From assembly GCA_905250885.1 (NCBI GenBank), contig CAJNOQ010000533.1, positions 1 to 47,765 on the forward strand: a stretch of 47,765 bases of DNA. The letters run 5' to 3'. Positions 23,095-35,195 of this stretch are shown in pieces (the stretch's first letter is position 1; the number at the start of each line of letters is the position of its first letter). The notes under the pieces are model-generated. The model searched no databases and was not told the DNA's origin. It saw nothing but the letters and a program-made list of their open reading frames with translations. This DNA comes from Didymodactylos carnosus. Its lineage: Eukaryota; Rotifera; Eurotatoria; Philodinida; Philodinidae. A program made the position numbers and the translations under genes.

Positions 23095-24709
23095 ATATCC
23101 AAGTCAAAAACCAAAAAAAAAGAGTGACTAAGCAATGCAAATACCAACATTACGATCTATGGATCCGAAAACTCACTCATCTTCTCTCTCAGTCATATTT
23201 TTCTTTAATCTTAACGTCCACGTATTTGTGTCAATGTGACACTACTCTGTCTTTTTTTTGCCAATGTACAAAATTTGTTGGATATATTTTTTTTTGTCTT
23301 TTTTTTATAAACACTGATGTTGATATAATACTGTTTTTCTGCCATGAACAGCTTGTGTATTTTGTCTTTGTTGTTTGTATTTATTCTTGTCTGTATTATG
23401 AGACATTTTCGATTTTCATGTCTATAGCAGTTTATAATACTTAGATAGTTCTGTTTTTTTTTGTATTTGTAAAAACTAAAGAAGAATCGAGAGCGTAATT
23501 TAAAAGAAATAATTTGCTTCTCTCTCTGCATTTCAAAATTGTTTCCGTAATGATGATTGGAATGTGTCAAGTTCGTAAAGATTACATCGTAAACACTTGG
23601 CTGCGGTAGAATAATTGTAACGAAGGATTCGGCCTAATCGGTGGATAATTTAACGATGCAAATATCTGCACGCAACAGGGTTTTAACAAGTACTAGACAG
23701 GAAATTGATATGTTACCATTACCGGTTATATTTATCCGACATGTGAGAATCATTTTTAATATTCTAAAATTCTAATGTTTAGTTTGTTTTCCGTTAAAAC
23801 ATCGTTTTATTTCTCATAAACATTAGTCAAGACCACCATTTTTGTACTCGATACAAATTAATTAACCAAAATATAGACGGTTTCAAGATTTTGTTGCGAT
23901 ACGAGCATCGAGTCTTCAGTTAATTTCTTTTGTATTTCTTAGAAGCTCATCTAAATTAACATTGTCACAATTGCGTTATGTAAAAATCTATCGATATGGC
24001 ATAAACGAATATTATATGTTACTAATATCAAATATTGAAATAATGAAATTCAACATTTTAACAAAATAATCTCCTTTTTTTTGTGGCGACACTTGAACAG
24101 CTTCAGCTTGAACAAAGATCGACATGGAGCGATTCGTGTTTTACAAAGATCTCCACTCGAATAGATGATGGAGGCTTCGGGTTAGTCTTAAAATGATGAA
24201 GCCAAGACTGAAAAAAAAACGGCTTCGAGAGAAAAACCTGCACATTCGTCGATAGAGTTTTAGGATTTGTAGAAAATTGCTTGTAAATTTTTAAAACAAC
24301 GTTGTACAATGCTGTACATGCTCCGTTTTAACTTAAAATGTTTGCTGTGCAAATCCGCTTGCTCAATTAAAAGATTGGCAAAAATAGTACTTCTTTTTTT
24401 TTTAATGATAAAAGTTAGGGAAGTTTATCTTTCAAAAGTGATCAGTTATTTTTGATTCATATCTGATTATTGTTTTCAAAACGCAAACACAATTGAACTT
24501 TGTTAAAGAATACGTTTTTTATTGCAGAAGAAGCAAAAGGCGCCGAATTTATACAACTGTATATTTGATATTCGATATCTAAATATTATCTCGGCATGTG
24601 ATACTAAGAGCCTATTAGCAGATGTTATACAGTTAGTATCCAATTCCATTATAAAGTTCAATAAAGAAAATGTTGAATAATTAAAAAAACGGTGAGTCAA
24701 AACTGATGT
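23095..24709. other. intergenic DNA after TFAM-like gene
   Basis: T-rich 3' flank followed by AT-rich DNA. The longer minus-strand frame at 23211-23570 is the complement of poly-T tracts and is not accepted. No repeat with definable ends was seen. Confidence 0.4.
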
Positions 24710-25694
24710 ATGTATTATCCGATATTTGGATTGGTGATTTTTATAATATCATCACGGAGTATTGATACAGAAAATCCAAATTTAACGTTTGTATACGGTT
24801 ATCTTCATACGAACAAGGTTTATATTAAACATTATACTTCACATCCGAAAAATATTCAGTGGAATATAAAAATACCTAATACAGAGTTTGATGCTATTGA
24901 TCGCTCTTGCCGTGATGGGAATGTAACAAAATTTGAGCCAATACCCTATAAAACACGTGTAAAATATGATCACAGTGAAAATAATCCTACATTCTCTCAA
25001 TTAACAATTCATTATCCTGGTTATATTGATATATTGAGTACATTCAAAGCAACAGATAAAACTAATATAAATGATACAATGTGTTACTGGATAATTGGTA
25101 CGGTACTTTATTGGAAGCAATACAAGAAAAGTAAGAATTTTTCTCTTTTTTTTTGTAGGGGAACCAGCATTTTGGCATGAAGAGAGAAAACGCGGATCAA
25201 TCGGTTCAAAATATAGCTTGTCCGATCTTTTAAAACCAAGGATATTGTGTGATTTCTTTTCCAAAACAGAAAACTACATGATAAAATGGTATGTCAAAAA
25301 CGATAATACAATGCATAATTCTGATATACCTGATCTCAAACCATTACCATCACATCAATACATTCGAGTTATCACCACACATCGAATGAATGATACACTT
25401 TTGTTTGATCGAATAAGTAAAGAAGATCAAATAGTTTATTTTTGTTCTGTTGTTACAAATTATTTATTGGACAATGTTAAATTAAACGATAATGATTCCG
25501 ATGTATTTGAAAATGCAAAAAAGAATCAATGTCCAACAGCGACATGTTTAACATTTGCAGCCGTGTATGAGTATAGATTGAGAGGTATTTCTGGAAATAG
25601 TTATATCGTCACAACGGTAATCATTATCACAATGATCATATCTACAATAATGTTAATTTATTTCAGTGGCAAATATCGTTTATCAAGAACTTAG
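24710..25694 (+). CDS. orphan type I membrane protein with a 28-nt intron
   Basis: Not recognised. Two exons (24710-25130 and 25159-25694) join in phase to 318 aa. The N-terminus MYYPIFGLVIFIISSRSIDT looks like a cleaved signal peptide. The body (about 21-285) carries six cysteines in contexts SCRDG, TMCYW, RILCDF, VYFCSV and QCPTATC, plus NxS/T sites such as NVT and NDT, which fits a secreted, disulfide-bonded domain. A single hydrophobic segment (about 289-310, VTTVIIITMIISTIMLIYF) is followed by a short basic tail, giving an outside-N, inside-C topology. The ATG chosen is the only one that places the signal peptide in frame. Without removing 28 bases the frame ends at a TGA shortly after the junction. 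A receptor or surface antigen role is plausible but is inference only. Confidence 0.7.
25131..25158 (+). other. 28-nt intron
   Basis: GTAAGAAT donor, a pyrimidine-rich run and TTTTTTGTAG acceptor. Removing exactly these 28 bases restores one continuous reading frame on both sides. The shortest of the other introns placed with confidence in this window is 52 nt. Confidence 0.7.
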
Positions 25695-25731
25695 CTCATC
25701 ACTACTCTCTACAGCAAAACGTATCTCACTG

Positions 25732-26098
25732 AATCCTAAAAAGAAGGGTTTAAAAGAGTAAAAGGTTTACGAAAATAACCATTAAACTCTTTTCTGAGTT
25801 TGAGCACCGTTGAAAAACACTCAGTTCTTTACAAAACCAAAAGGTATTTTGAAAATAGCAGAAAAGGTTTAGAGGATCTGCTATACAGAACGAATATAGG
25901 TTTAGGAACTAAACCCTTTTAGGTATTCTAAGATACGAAAAGGGTTTTTCAAAATACTGTTTGGTTTTGTAAAGAACTGAAAGTGTTTTTCCACGGCGCT
26001 GCTAAACACAGAAAAGAGTTTAATAGTCGTGTTCGTAAATCGTTTACTCGCTTAAACCCTTTTTTTAAGGTTCGTTAAGGTACGCTTCTTTTTTTAGA
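25732..26098. repeat. diverged copy of the AAACCC/GGGTTT element
   Basis: The left end TCCTAAAAAGAAGGGTTTAAA and the inverted right end CTCTAAAAAAAGAAGCG resemble the termini of the 5.5-6.8 kb element. The interior is one large imperfect hairpin: aaacactcagttctttacaaaacc pairs with ggttttgtaaagaactgaaagtgttt, and the repeated core is AAACCCTTTT/AAAAGGGTTT. It lies directly after the membrane protein gene. No protein is encoded. Confidence 0.7.
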
Positions 26099-26684
26099 GT
26101 ATGTATATATTTGTGATTTTGATAAAAGTGGTACAATTTTTTCTAGAAAACTTTGAGCCAAAAACACAGGTGAACAACTAAGATTTCTATTATCATATAC
26201 ATATTCGTAGTATTTCTTTCTTAAGAATCAATTTGAGTCTTTACAATTTTTACAAATAATCTTGTCATTAGACCACGTCTACGGTAAAAAAAAAGAAAGA
26301 TTTTATTACATTTGCTTCAGCCATGGCATATGTAGGTGGTCCTGGGACAGCCTTCGAACCTCACTTGACTGTAATAAATTTGCTATTGCACGGTAACAAA
26401 AAGCAATAAAAATTCAAGGTTTTCGTCAATATCTAATCGAGATATATGGCCAGAATAGGATGAACACTGAATAACTAATTTATCACGACTTTAGAGGGTT
26501 TAGATGGCACTAGGACAAAAAACTTGAACTGACCAGAACCACTAGTTATGAAAAAACGGAAAAAATGACAGTGAAAGTATTGATTTATATGAATAGTGCA
26601 GAAATGCTGTAAGAAAGAGAAAAAATATAGATGTTATTCAATGGAAGTAACGCTAACTTACAGAATAGTACACACGTGACTTAC
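26099..26684. other. no gene seen
   Basis: AT-rich DNA between two repeats, without coding or structured features that I can support. Confidence 0.4.
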
Positions 26685-27022
26685 CAGGGTTGGGCGAGTC
26701 CGGCCCGCAGGATTTTTCGATGGATTCGGATTTCGACTTGAATTTTTGTATTTGGAGTCCGATCGATTCAAATTTTAACATAAATGAACAGAGAAACGTT
26801 TACGTTGTTTCAATATTAGTATGGGATATATAGACGCATAGTGTTATTCTCTTTCAAAATTAGCACAGCAGTTTTTTTGGATACATAATAACAGCCCGAA
26901 TTCCATTGTACGGTAGAAACTGAACATATAACTTTATGCCTAACGAAAAATAAAAATTGAAATACTTCTTACTGCGCAAGAGTAGTAAAAAGAAAAAAGT
27001 AAAATATCTTGTGTGTGTGTAT

Positions 27023-28160
27023 CAGGGCTCGAAACAGGCCGACACTTTTGAGACTTGGTCTGCCTGCGGCAGGCCTGTAATGTTTAGATCTGCCTGGGCC
27101 TGTAGATATCTTTCCTGGGCCTCGTCTGTCTGCCTGCCATTGCTCTTGACCTACCCCGGCGTAGTATGTAGAAGCCTGACTATTTTTTTAATAAACAAAA
27201 TGTACAAATAATAGTAACATTAGTAACACAAAAAATTTGGTTTTTGTTCAAGTGTTTTCTGAACTGATCTAACTAACAAGATATCCTCAACCGTGTCAGG
27301 ATTTAGTGGTGCACACCCTAGTTCAACATCTTGGAACCAAGATCTTGCCCAAGAACTTACGTTAGGATTTGGCACTAGATCTTGAAAAAATGCGTACAAG
27401 ATCTCAAGACCTTTTAGCACCCAAGATCTTACGCAAGACCTTGAGTACGGATATTCCTTGATATCTTGTACCCAGGACCTTGAACATTTGAAAAACCGTC
27501 ATATTTCAAAAATAACTTTTTTCTTTGCATTTTTTCAACAAGTGTGGGAACAAAGAATATTCATCGCTCAGTGGTGAACATTTCATCCGCTAGGATGAAC
27601 GATCCCTAATGCCTCCGTCATGGAGTTTTGACTCTGCTGTCGACGAAAACATAGTAACATTAGACACAAAATAGGGTGTTCATATATAGGATGACATCGC
27701 CAAAATAAGACGGCGAAATGATAACCAATGGTTACTCAAAGATCTTTGGTACAAGATGTCAAAATATTTCTGTATCAAAGATCTTGAGCCATGATCTTGG
27801 ATGCAAATCATTTTACAGTCAAGATCTTGGATACAAGATAATTTTTGGAATTTTGTACGCAAGATCATGGGCAAGATCTTAGGAACAAAAATATCTTGAC
27901 ATCTTGTACGAAAGATCTTGCCAAGATCTTTTCGAAAAAATCTAAGATATCAAGATCTTGGTTTCAAGATGTTCGACTAGGGTAGTGTTCATTAATAATC
28001 AGGCTAGGCCGCCTGGTGTTTTCAAAGGTCTGCCTGAATCTATTTTAGTTTGGGTCTGGTCTGCCTTAGCCTGGTGCAGGCCGAAAATTTGTAGCCTGGC
28101 CTATCTGTAACACGGAGGCCCAGGCAGACAGGCAGGCTGCCTGGCCTGGTTCGAGCCCTG
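27023..28160. mobile_element. hAT-type MITE with GCCTG motif, 1138 bp
   Basis: The terminal inverted repeats are CAGGGCTCGAAACAGGCC (left) and, inverted, CAGGGCTCGAACCAGGCC (right). An exact 8-bp direct repeat, gtgtgtat, flanks the element (27015-27022 and 28161-28168), though the left copy is part of a (GT)n run. Subterminal DNA on both sides is packed with GCCTG/CAGGC units (for example 27055-27145 and 28005-28150). Its centre is occupied by another foldback (27316-27982). No transposase is seen. Confidence 0.85.
27316..27982. repeat. nested foldback built from AAGATCTTG palindromes
   Basis: The left end CCCTAGTTCAACATCTTG and the inverted right end CCCTAGTCGAACATCTTG define about 667 bp inside the GCCTG element. 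Between them I count eleven AGATCT hexamers, most as AAGATCTTG, plus many half-sites (ATCTTG, CAAGAT). Such density is far above chance for a 6-mer. The array is grouped near both ends with an ordinary AT-rich centre. No clean target duplication was found. Confidence 0.75.
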
Positions 28161-28381
28161 GTGTGTATGCGTATGTAGCGAACAGAGATTTGCAATACAA
28201 GTCTACTTATGTGACTTTTCTCTATTATAACAAGATTAATGAGTTATACAGTACAGGAGAAAAAAGAAATATAAATAACAACAACCAAAAAAGCTTGAAA
28301 AATTAGGGGACTCAAAATGGACTCAGGACTCGAACTCGGTTTGTTCAGTTCATGCCTTGGACTCGGATTCGCTCACCTCTG

Positions 28382-29147
28382 AACTAGTAAAGAACAATTG
28401 TTTGATGATGTTTCATTCCATAGTTACAAATCAAGTTCTTTAACTTGTCGAACATATCGCTTTGGACTTGAAGTGTTATAGAATTTCATTTAGACTGACA
28501 TCTCAATTGAATTATAATTCAGGCTATACTGCTTGCTGATAGAACAGAAGTCAAGCACTGACATTTTTTTCTACTATTACAATATTAATACCATTGAGAG
28601 AGTGAGACTGTAACATTAGTTGAGTATTCTTTTCGAATAAATAACGCATGTCTCTTACAAATTCATGTTAGGTTCAATTGAATATCATCTATAACACATT
28701 TGAGATTAAACCTTGATCATCCAATTTTTATGGTTTATGTATGTTTCGATATATATGTCTAGCTAGTTCATTCTCTCTTGTACACGTCTATAAATTTGTA
28801 ATTCGGTGGCAGATTTGTTTAAAGAATCAAGAGCAAAAAAACGCACTATTGTATACTATGGTATAATTACTCGTGTAGTACAGATGCAGTAGTTGCGCGA
28901 CATCACAGCATTCAGAAGGCTAACAAGTTCTGTTCATTTACAATATTTCTTATAATAAAGTTAAAATACTGTATATGTAAAATTTGCCATGAAAAGGATA
29001 AAGTACGTGATGAAGGCTGTCGTAGGAAACGAAGTGAATGTTTTTTATTAATGGTCGCAAGTTGTTACTATGTAATACGCGTCTTTGACTATTTACTCAT
29101 TTTTAAAGCGGTTTCAGGAATAAATACAAGAGAGATAAGAAAGAAAA
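28382..29147. other. intergenic DNA upstream of RSPH9
   Basis: No supported coding exons. The last few hundred bases presumably hold the RSPH9 promoter, but no motif can be assigned. Confidence 0.4.
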
Positions 29148-30266
29148 ATGGGCATTGAATCTAAAAACTTTAGTCTTGATGTTGATTTACTGGCCTATAG
29201 CGGCATTGTATTTAGTCCTGAACAACGAGCTGCTCTACAAACATCGATGGTTATTCTGAAAGAGCAATACAGATTTAAATCCATCCATTTATGGGGTAAG
29301 ATATTGGGTATTTCCGATGATTATTTCATCGTGCAAGGACGTTCAAAAAATGAACTAACTGAGAGACAATTTTTGTACAGGTATGACGTGAAAACGTTGT
29401 TGCATGATTGAAACTTAACCTATGTTGTTATTTGATCTAGCAAAGACTGTATTAATTGGTCAATGTTAACGGCTGCAACAGATGAGGCAAAAGAATTGTC
29501 CCCAATGTGTCAAGGACGTTTTACGGGTGATGCATCACATGAATTCGAAGTGAAAAAGTTCACGGTGACAAACGAAGGAACAGAAGAGGAAAACATCGAC
29601 GAAGAAAAGGTAATATTTTACTCCGGATTTCTCAATAGAAGTGAAGATCACGAACTAATCTCGACTAAGATATCTATTTTATCATCAGTGAGTATCGAAC
29701 AGTCGTTTCGTTCTAGGCGAGATTACGCGAAGAAGAACGATTAGCTGCAGTATTATGGCAAATTGAACAAGACTCGTTGATAATTCCGCGTGGTTCATAC
29801 GTTTTACAGCCAAATGGTGATGTAGAAAGAAACAGAACATTTGAAGGTGAATTATCGAGCATCCTGCTTGAAATAAACGTAAATTGTTTCGTATTTCAGG
29901 TTTAACCGCTACTGAAGCTGGTAAACTGACTAATTACTTTCATTTTCGTGAACCAATACAATTACAACAAAAAAGTTTACTCTATCGTGCTAGTCTCGAC
30001 AAAAGTATTCAATTTCTCGATACAGTTGATGAAGATATTCCAAAAGGTATCTCTGTTATTTCTCCCCTTTTTCAATGTATTAGAATTATTATGTTGTACA
30101 TTCAGGCTCATGGAGTGTACAATATGAACGTGGAACTGGACTAATACAAATACGAAGTTTAAAATGGCTTGGTATGTCATTTTTTCATATACCAGAAACA
30201 AATCGATATGGATCATTGTATTACGGCATCGGAGAGGAAAATAAAGATTTACCATTTATGATATGA
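29148..30266 (+). CDS. RSPH9: radial spoke head protein 9 homologue
   Basis: Five exons (29148-29380, 29441-29609, 29717-29846, 29900-30046, 30106-30266) join in phase to 279 aa, against 276 in human RSPH9. Similarity runs the whole length: SPEQRAALQTSMVILKEQYR and WGKILGISDDYFIVQG near the N-terminus; CQGRFTGDASHEFE and IIPRGSYVL in the middle; NRTFEGLTATEAGKL, YFHFREPI, DIPKGSWSVQYERG and GIGEENKDLPFMI at the end. RSPH9 is part of the radial spoke head of motile 9+2 axonemes, where it helps signal between the central pair and dynein arms; its loss in humans causes primary ciliary dyskinesia. All four introns are 53-107 nt with standard GT-AG sites. The gene looks intact and fits a ciliated animal. 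Confidence 0.96.
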
Positions 30267-32407
30267 GAGACAATACAATGATTTTCAATTTTCTCAGAGT
30301 TACTGGTGGATTACAAAAATGCTCATTTCCTTTATTCACAAACACCTATTCTACTTTTCACTCAAAAATGGCTTGTTCAAATCGAATTACTAAAATTTTG
30401 TTAATTTTTTCTTTGATTAATTAAGTTTTCTTAAAAAAACTTTCTGTAGAAATGAACTTCAGAAAATATTCACTTTTTCATACAGATCTGATGTTAATTT
30501 GAATTAGGAATTGTGTTTCGGTGTTCTTCTCAATTTCTATCTATCTTGTTATCAAACACAGACGCATTGTTGTAGTCAGAACTACATCATCAAATGCTGC
30601 ATAATGTTTTCTTTAATGTTTGAATTATGACTATGAAATATTTAATAGTCTATTACAAGGTTTTATAAGATTCAGTCGATGTCTAGCAATTTGGTATAAC
30701 TCAAGTAATTCTTTTCGCATACCAACTTTACTAACTAAGAATAAAGCGGTCTGATATTGTAATAACCCTATTGCAAATATACCAAAACAAATTTTGTCAG
30801 ACAAGTTAATACGTTGCTGATAACAAGTTTTGAATGGAGATACAAGTTAAACTATTTTCTTCTTTTATCTGAAAGTCCTTCTAGAAAATCACTAATAATT
30901 CGACTATTACATTGAGAACTGGTTGTCATACGCCGATGTTTCGCGAAAATTGTTTTCTTCTCACGTTTTTTTTACAAAATTCTTCATGCACTAGTCGACA
31001 ATCAGTTCCAAAAAGCTGAAAATTACTTTCTACAAAAAGTTGTTTTCTTCTCTTTTGCTTCTGACTGATTCAGAGCTGAATATTCTTATCAGTGCCTCCA
31101 TGGCTAATTCAACTACATGATGACGATAACATACAGAGTGCGCTTGATAGGAAAAGTCACCGTTCTTGAGTATTTGTAATAGTCAAGGTTATCTAATTTT
31201 TGTACTATTCTAAATTTTTCTCAGCTGCAGAGCTGCAGCTCAGGCATCTCTGAGATTGTCACTTGTCAGAAAATCCAGTCCTGGTTTTGTCACCATATTC
31301 AAAGCTGAATAAGCCGCTCAGAATTTTCATCTCTAAATCAGAAGATACATTTGAAATCTGACTCAGCTCCGATAAAACTGCATTGCTGATTCCACTTTTT
31401 AGACCGAACTGATCGTCGACTAGGAAAATCTCAGTTTTTTCTGCACTGTACTAATTTTTCCGTGCATAATTCAAAAAGAGACTATTTTTGCTAAGTCTCG
31501 CGATCTCATTGCACATTGTTTGATTCCATGAAGATCTCGATGAGACTTGAAAAAGTTAAATTATATCATACAAAAGTTATTTATATGTATTGTTCGTCTC
31601 TTATGTATATGTACTTCCACTATTAGATAGGTCTATTTGCCAGCTCTGTTTGATATTAATATGTCACATTTAATCCATTAACTTCATAGTTTTCTATCAA
31701 GATTTTCAAAACCGATTGGTCTTTTAGACAAAAATTATTAGAGCTAGGTATGAGTGGTATCGATATTAATACCCAAATACCGATAGTGGAAATACCACAT
31801 ATCGATCCATGCAAATAAGATCGTTAAAAAAAGTAGTCTATAATAATTTCAATTTAATAATTTGGAATACCACTGATTTGTTGAATTACTATTCATCCGA
31901 GAGTAACATAACAATTTTCAACTAAAAATTGTGCCATTTGGTTGAACAAAATTTTTGTTAGAATTAATTGATTTTTAATTATTTTCTCTAATGGACAATG
32001 TTTTGAATAATAATAATAACAGCAGCTGCAAACACATGTTAAACTATTATTAAACTTATTTTTGCTACTTTTATTCTTTACATTGAAATTGCTTTGAAAG
32101 TTAGTAAACTAACTGTTGGCTACTATAACGGTATTTTTTGACAGAATACTTTTGTTCACTATCCATTTCATGCTTTTAATCAAAAGATCTTGTGAAATGC
32201 TAGTACGTTTCGATGTTTCTAGGAGATTTTTACTTATTAATCTCTTTTATCTGATTGAGTACATGGGACAAGTTGTCTATTATCTAAAACCGATTGATTT
32301 TTTGTTTAAAGTTTGATATTTGTACAATATATAATCTACTGTTTGTATATCAAGCGTAAAGTAGAACACAGAATTTGTGCTCACCTTTTTGTACAACAGT
32401 ACGATGA
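30267..32407. other. gene-poor stretch; possible foldback near 30,990-31,425
   Basis: No exons are supported. Near 30,992 the sequence CTAGTCGACAATCAGTTC is matched in inverted form near 31,407-31,424 (GAACTGATCGTCGACTAG), suggesting a foldback of about 430 bp rich in AGCTGA/TCAGCT units. The rest is plain AT-rich DNA. Confidence 0.45.
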
Positions 32408-32671
32408 TTATATGATAAATTGTTGTTTAATTGGACTTTTATGAAATTTTGAAATCCAGTAAACAAACAGTAACAACTTCATTTTATCTGACACCTCGAT
32501 GTTGTGCTTTAAAAACTGGCACTGAGAATCGATAATTGTTGCTGGCTTTTCCGTATCGATTATTTTGTATCTGTTGTAAGATTTAACATAGCCAATTTCT
32601 TCCAGCGTTTTTTGTAAATAAAACTTTTTGCCAACAACAGCTACGTTCTTGCTCGCTTTATCTATGGACAT
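32408..32671 (-). pseudogene. Penelope-like element RT fragment, truncated
   Basis: The 87-codon frame, extendable three codons upstream (VVI) to a stop, begins MSIDKASKNVAVVGKKFY and ends LLLFVYWISKFHKSPIKQQF. These match two blocks in the N-terminal RT part of Penelope-like and related eukaryotic elements: 'v..pADKa.knvvvvckk.Y' and 'lyWlPKlHK.p...RfI'. The distance between blocks is shorter than usual. The frame stops right after the second block, and no catalytic YxDD or GIY-YIG endonuclease follows, so this is a dead remnant. Penelope-like elements are known to be prominent in bdelloid rotifers, which supports the host guess but does not prove it. Confidence 0.65.
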
Positions 32672-35195
32672 AATTACGACCTTTATTTGTATCTACTTTA
32701 GTTCATTCAAAAGTATCTGTCATTTTAGTTTTGGTTTGTACACTCGATAATTAACTCTCTGTTGTTTCAGCTTTTTCATAGTTTCAGGACCTTTTCAAAA
32801 TAAGTCTTGAAGAGATTTATCCTGGACAACTTTTAAATCACCAGTTATGATATGCTGGTGATATGAATCATTGAAAGATGAAAGATGACAGGCACATTTC
32901 ATTTGTTCGTTTGTCAGTGAGATCAAAATTCGTTACAATTTGACGATAATTGAAAATTTGACTACGTATTGACTTAGTCAATTTTTATGTGGTTCTAATA
33001 TCCTCATTAGCAAGACTCTTAGACAAAAGAAATTTAGTCCATTTTGCGTTTATTAAGCGCCTAATGTTGATATCCTCAATAGCTTTATTAACGATTCACT
33101 CTCAATTTTGTAAAATAACTCATAAAGTTTTTTAGACAGTTTAAACAAGTGTAACGGTATAGTACAAAGCCTCTCCAGTTCTTCCGAATAAATCATTTCT
33201 ATATTTTGTCAACCAAAGATAAATGAAGTTTGACTATTTTAACTATAAAGCCAACCCCATGTACGAATTACAATGTTTCGTACAAGTAAAATTATTTTGA
33301 CAATTATTTTAATTTGTGTATTAAGAAATAAAATTTAATATGTCTTAACAGAAAACCTATTTTGTTCAGGTTTATTAACACGATTACTAAATCTTACAGG
33401 ATTCTACATGGTGATACTCTCCTAAATTCCTAGAAGGATTATTGAAACACTTTTTTTTAGATTGTAGATCAAAAAAAGATCGAGTAAATTCCTCTGAGTA
33501 TTATAATGGTAATAATCTTTAAAAAATGATGGCTAACTTACAAACCGGAAGCTGTCACATAACATTCACTCCATCCTGTCACATATTTGTCACACAATAG
33601 AAGAATAGTAGAAAAAGAAAACATTTTTCGTCACTGATCATATTTTTCAAATATTGACGCAAGAAAAGATTTGTTTTTTTAAGACTATAATTCTTTTTGT
33701 TCTCAGAAATAAAATAGACACTTATAACTGTCTAAATTATAATAGTAAACTAAACTAAATACAAATAGAACATATGTTATCGGCTACGATGAATCTTGTG
33801 ATGATGTGTATTTTCATTAAGAATTTTAAAAACTTAGTAAAAATCTGCTTCAGATAAAATATCTTATTTTAGACGATTGACATACAAAATTGAAAAATTC
33901 AAAACTGAGTCAAAATCAATAGAGAAACACTTCAAAACTTTGAAAAATACTATATTTTAACTATTTTACATGATTGTAGGCTTTCGCTTGGTTTATAAAA
34001 TTTCTGATAAAAATAAACATTGCCATGATATGAGACTGAGTGTAGTTGATAGCATATGTTTTAGTTATGTTAAAGGTTTTTACAAGTCATCTCGCATCAC
34101 CCACTCCGAGAATTTTTGGGATCCCCAATATCATACCTAAATCATAAGAAATGTAGAGCTATGATAAAACCCAATTGTTAGAGACTACTTTGAGCTATCT
34201 ACTAATATTACAAGAGAAAAATATTGCGATTTCAAATTTTGTATATCTAAACGAATTTTCTAAAAAACCGTTTGAACTCTATCTTTGATAAAGATTTTAA
34301 AGCTTATTTTATGATTAATAAAAAAAAACAGCAAGCCAATATCTCTTTAATTAAAAGTTATTCAAAAAATAATAATATAAAATATTTTGAATTTTATATT
34401 GTATTTATTTGAACTTTGACAGTGTTTTAATCATATGTTCTTTTTTTCTTTTCTAAAGTACACTGTTTAACATTCAAAAAAAGCCAAACATTTTGATCAG
34501 ACAAGAAAAAAAAAATGTCGAAATAAAAGTCATTTTTTTGAATTTTTTGAACTGACACTGTTGTACATTAGACACGTTGTCTATCTGAATTTTTTGTATG
34601 AATTAATCGAAAACTGAAGCACTCGAACTAACTATATTATTTTCTTGTAAAAGTTTTATTTTATGCAGAAAGAAAGAAAAGTTCTATCTGAAAAATAAAT
34701 AAAAGAGGAAGAAGAGAATAAATAGAGATATACAAGATTTTTTTCACTTCTTTTCAACACAAAAAAAAAAATTGAAAATTAAAATGACGATTAGACGGTT
34801 CGCTTTCCACATATGAGATCGGTTACTGATATATATGCGTTTGCTTCTTTTTGTATTTTATATTAAACAAAAATATGATTTTTTTTGGTTTCGTTTCTTT
34901 TGCACATATTGTGATTCGTATAATTATTTGTTTTTCTTTATTTCAAACAACGATTCAATAATTTGAAAAAGAAAACTGCAGCACTTTCTCAACCCGTGCT
35001 CGTATAATTATTTTTGGATATTAACGCATGCTGCTGTATTTGTACCAGTATAAGATTTAGAAGAAGAAAAAAAAATGACAAACATTTTCTGGAAATAACA
35101 TGCTTTTCTTGATTAACATTGCTCAAAAGTATTTCGATCACATTTTTATTAATATGATTGAAAGAATGATAATTCATATTTACAACAATATATAG
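32672..35195. other. no gene seen; upstream region of SAM gene
   Basis: About 2.5 kb of AT-rich DNA with only short frames and homopolymer runs. No exon, RNA gene or bounded repeat is supported. The SAM-protein start codon is at 35,196. Confidence 0.4.

Larger units (their letters stand above)
26685..28381. mobile_element. hAT-like foldback with GAGTCCG motif, split by a nested element
   Basis: The left end CAGGGTTGGGCGAGTCCGG (26685) and the inverted right end CAGAGGTGAGCGAATCCGAG (28381) have the CAGNG form of hAT termini and share the GAGTCCG/GATTCGGA motif, repeated on both sides. The left flank tgacttac and right flank aactagta do not match, so a target duplication is not confirmed and the ends could come from two elements. 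The centre is displaced by the 27,023-28,160 insertion. Confidence 0.5.

Noticed and set aside
23211-23570. 119-codon minus-strand frame after the TFAM-like gene
   Set aside because: It is Lys/Asn-rich as the complement of T-rich 3' flank, with no domain or conserved features.
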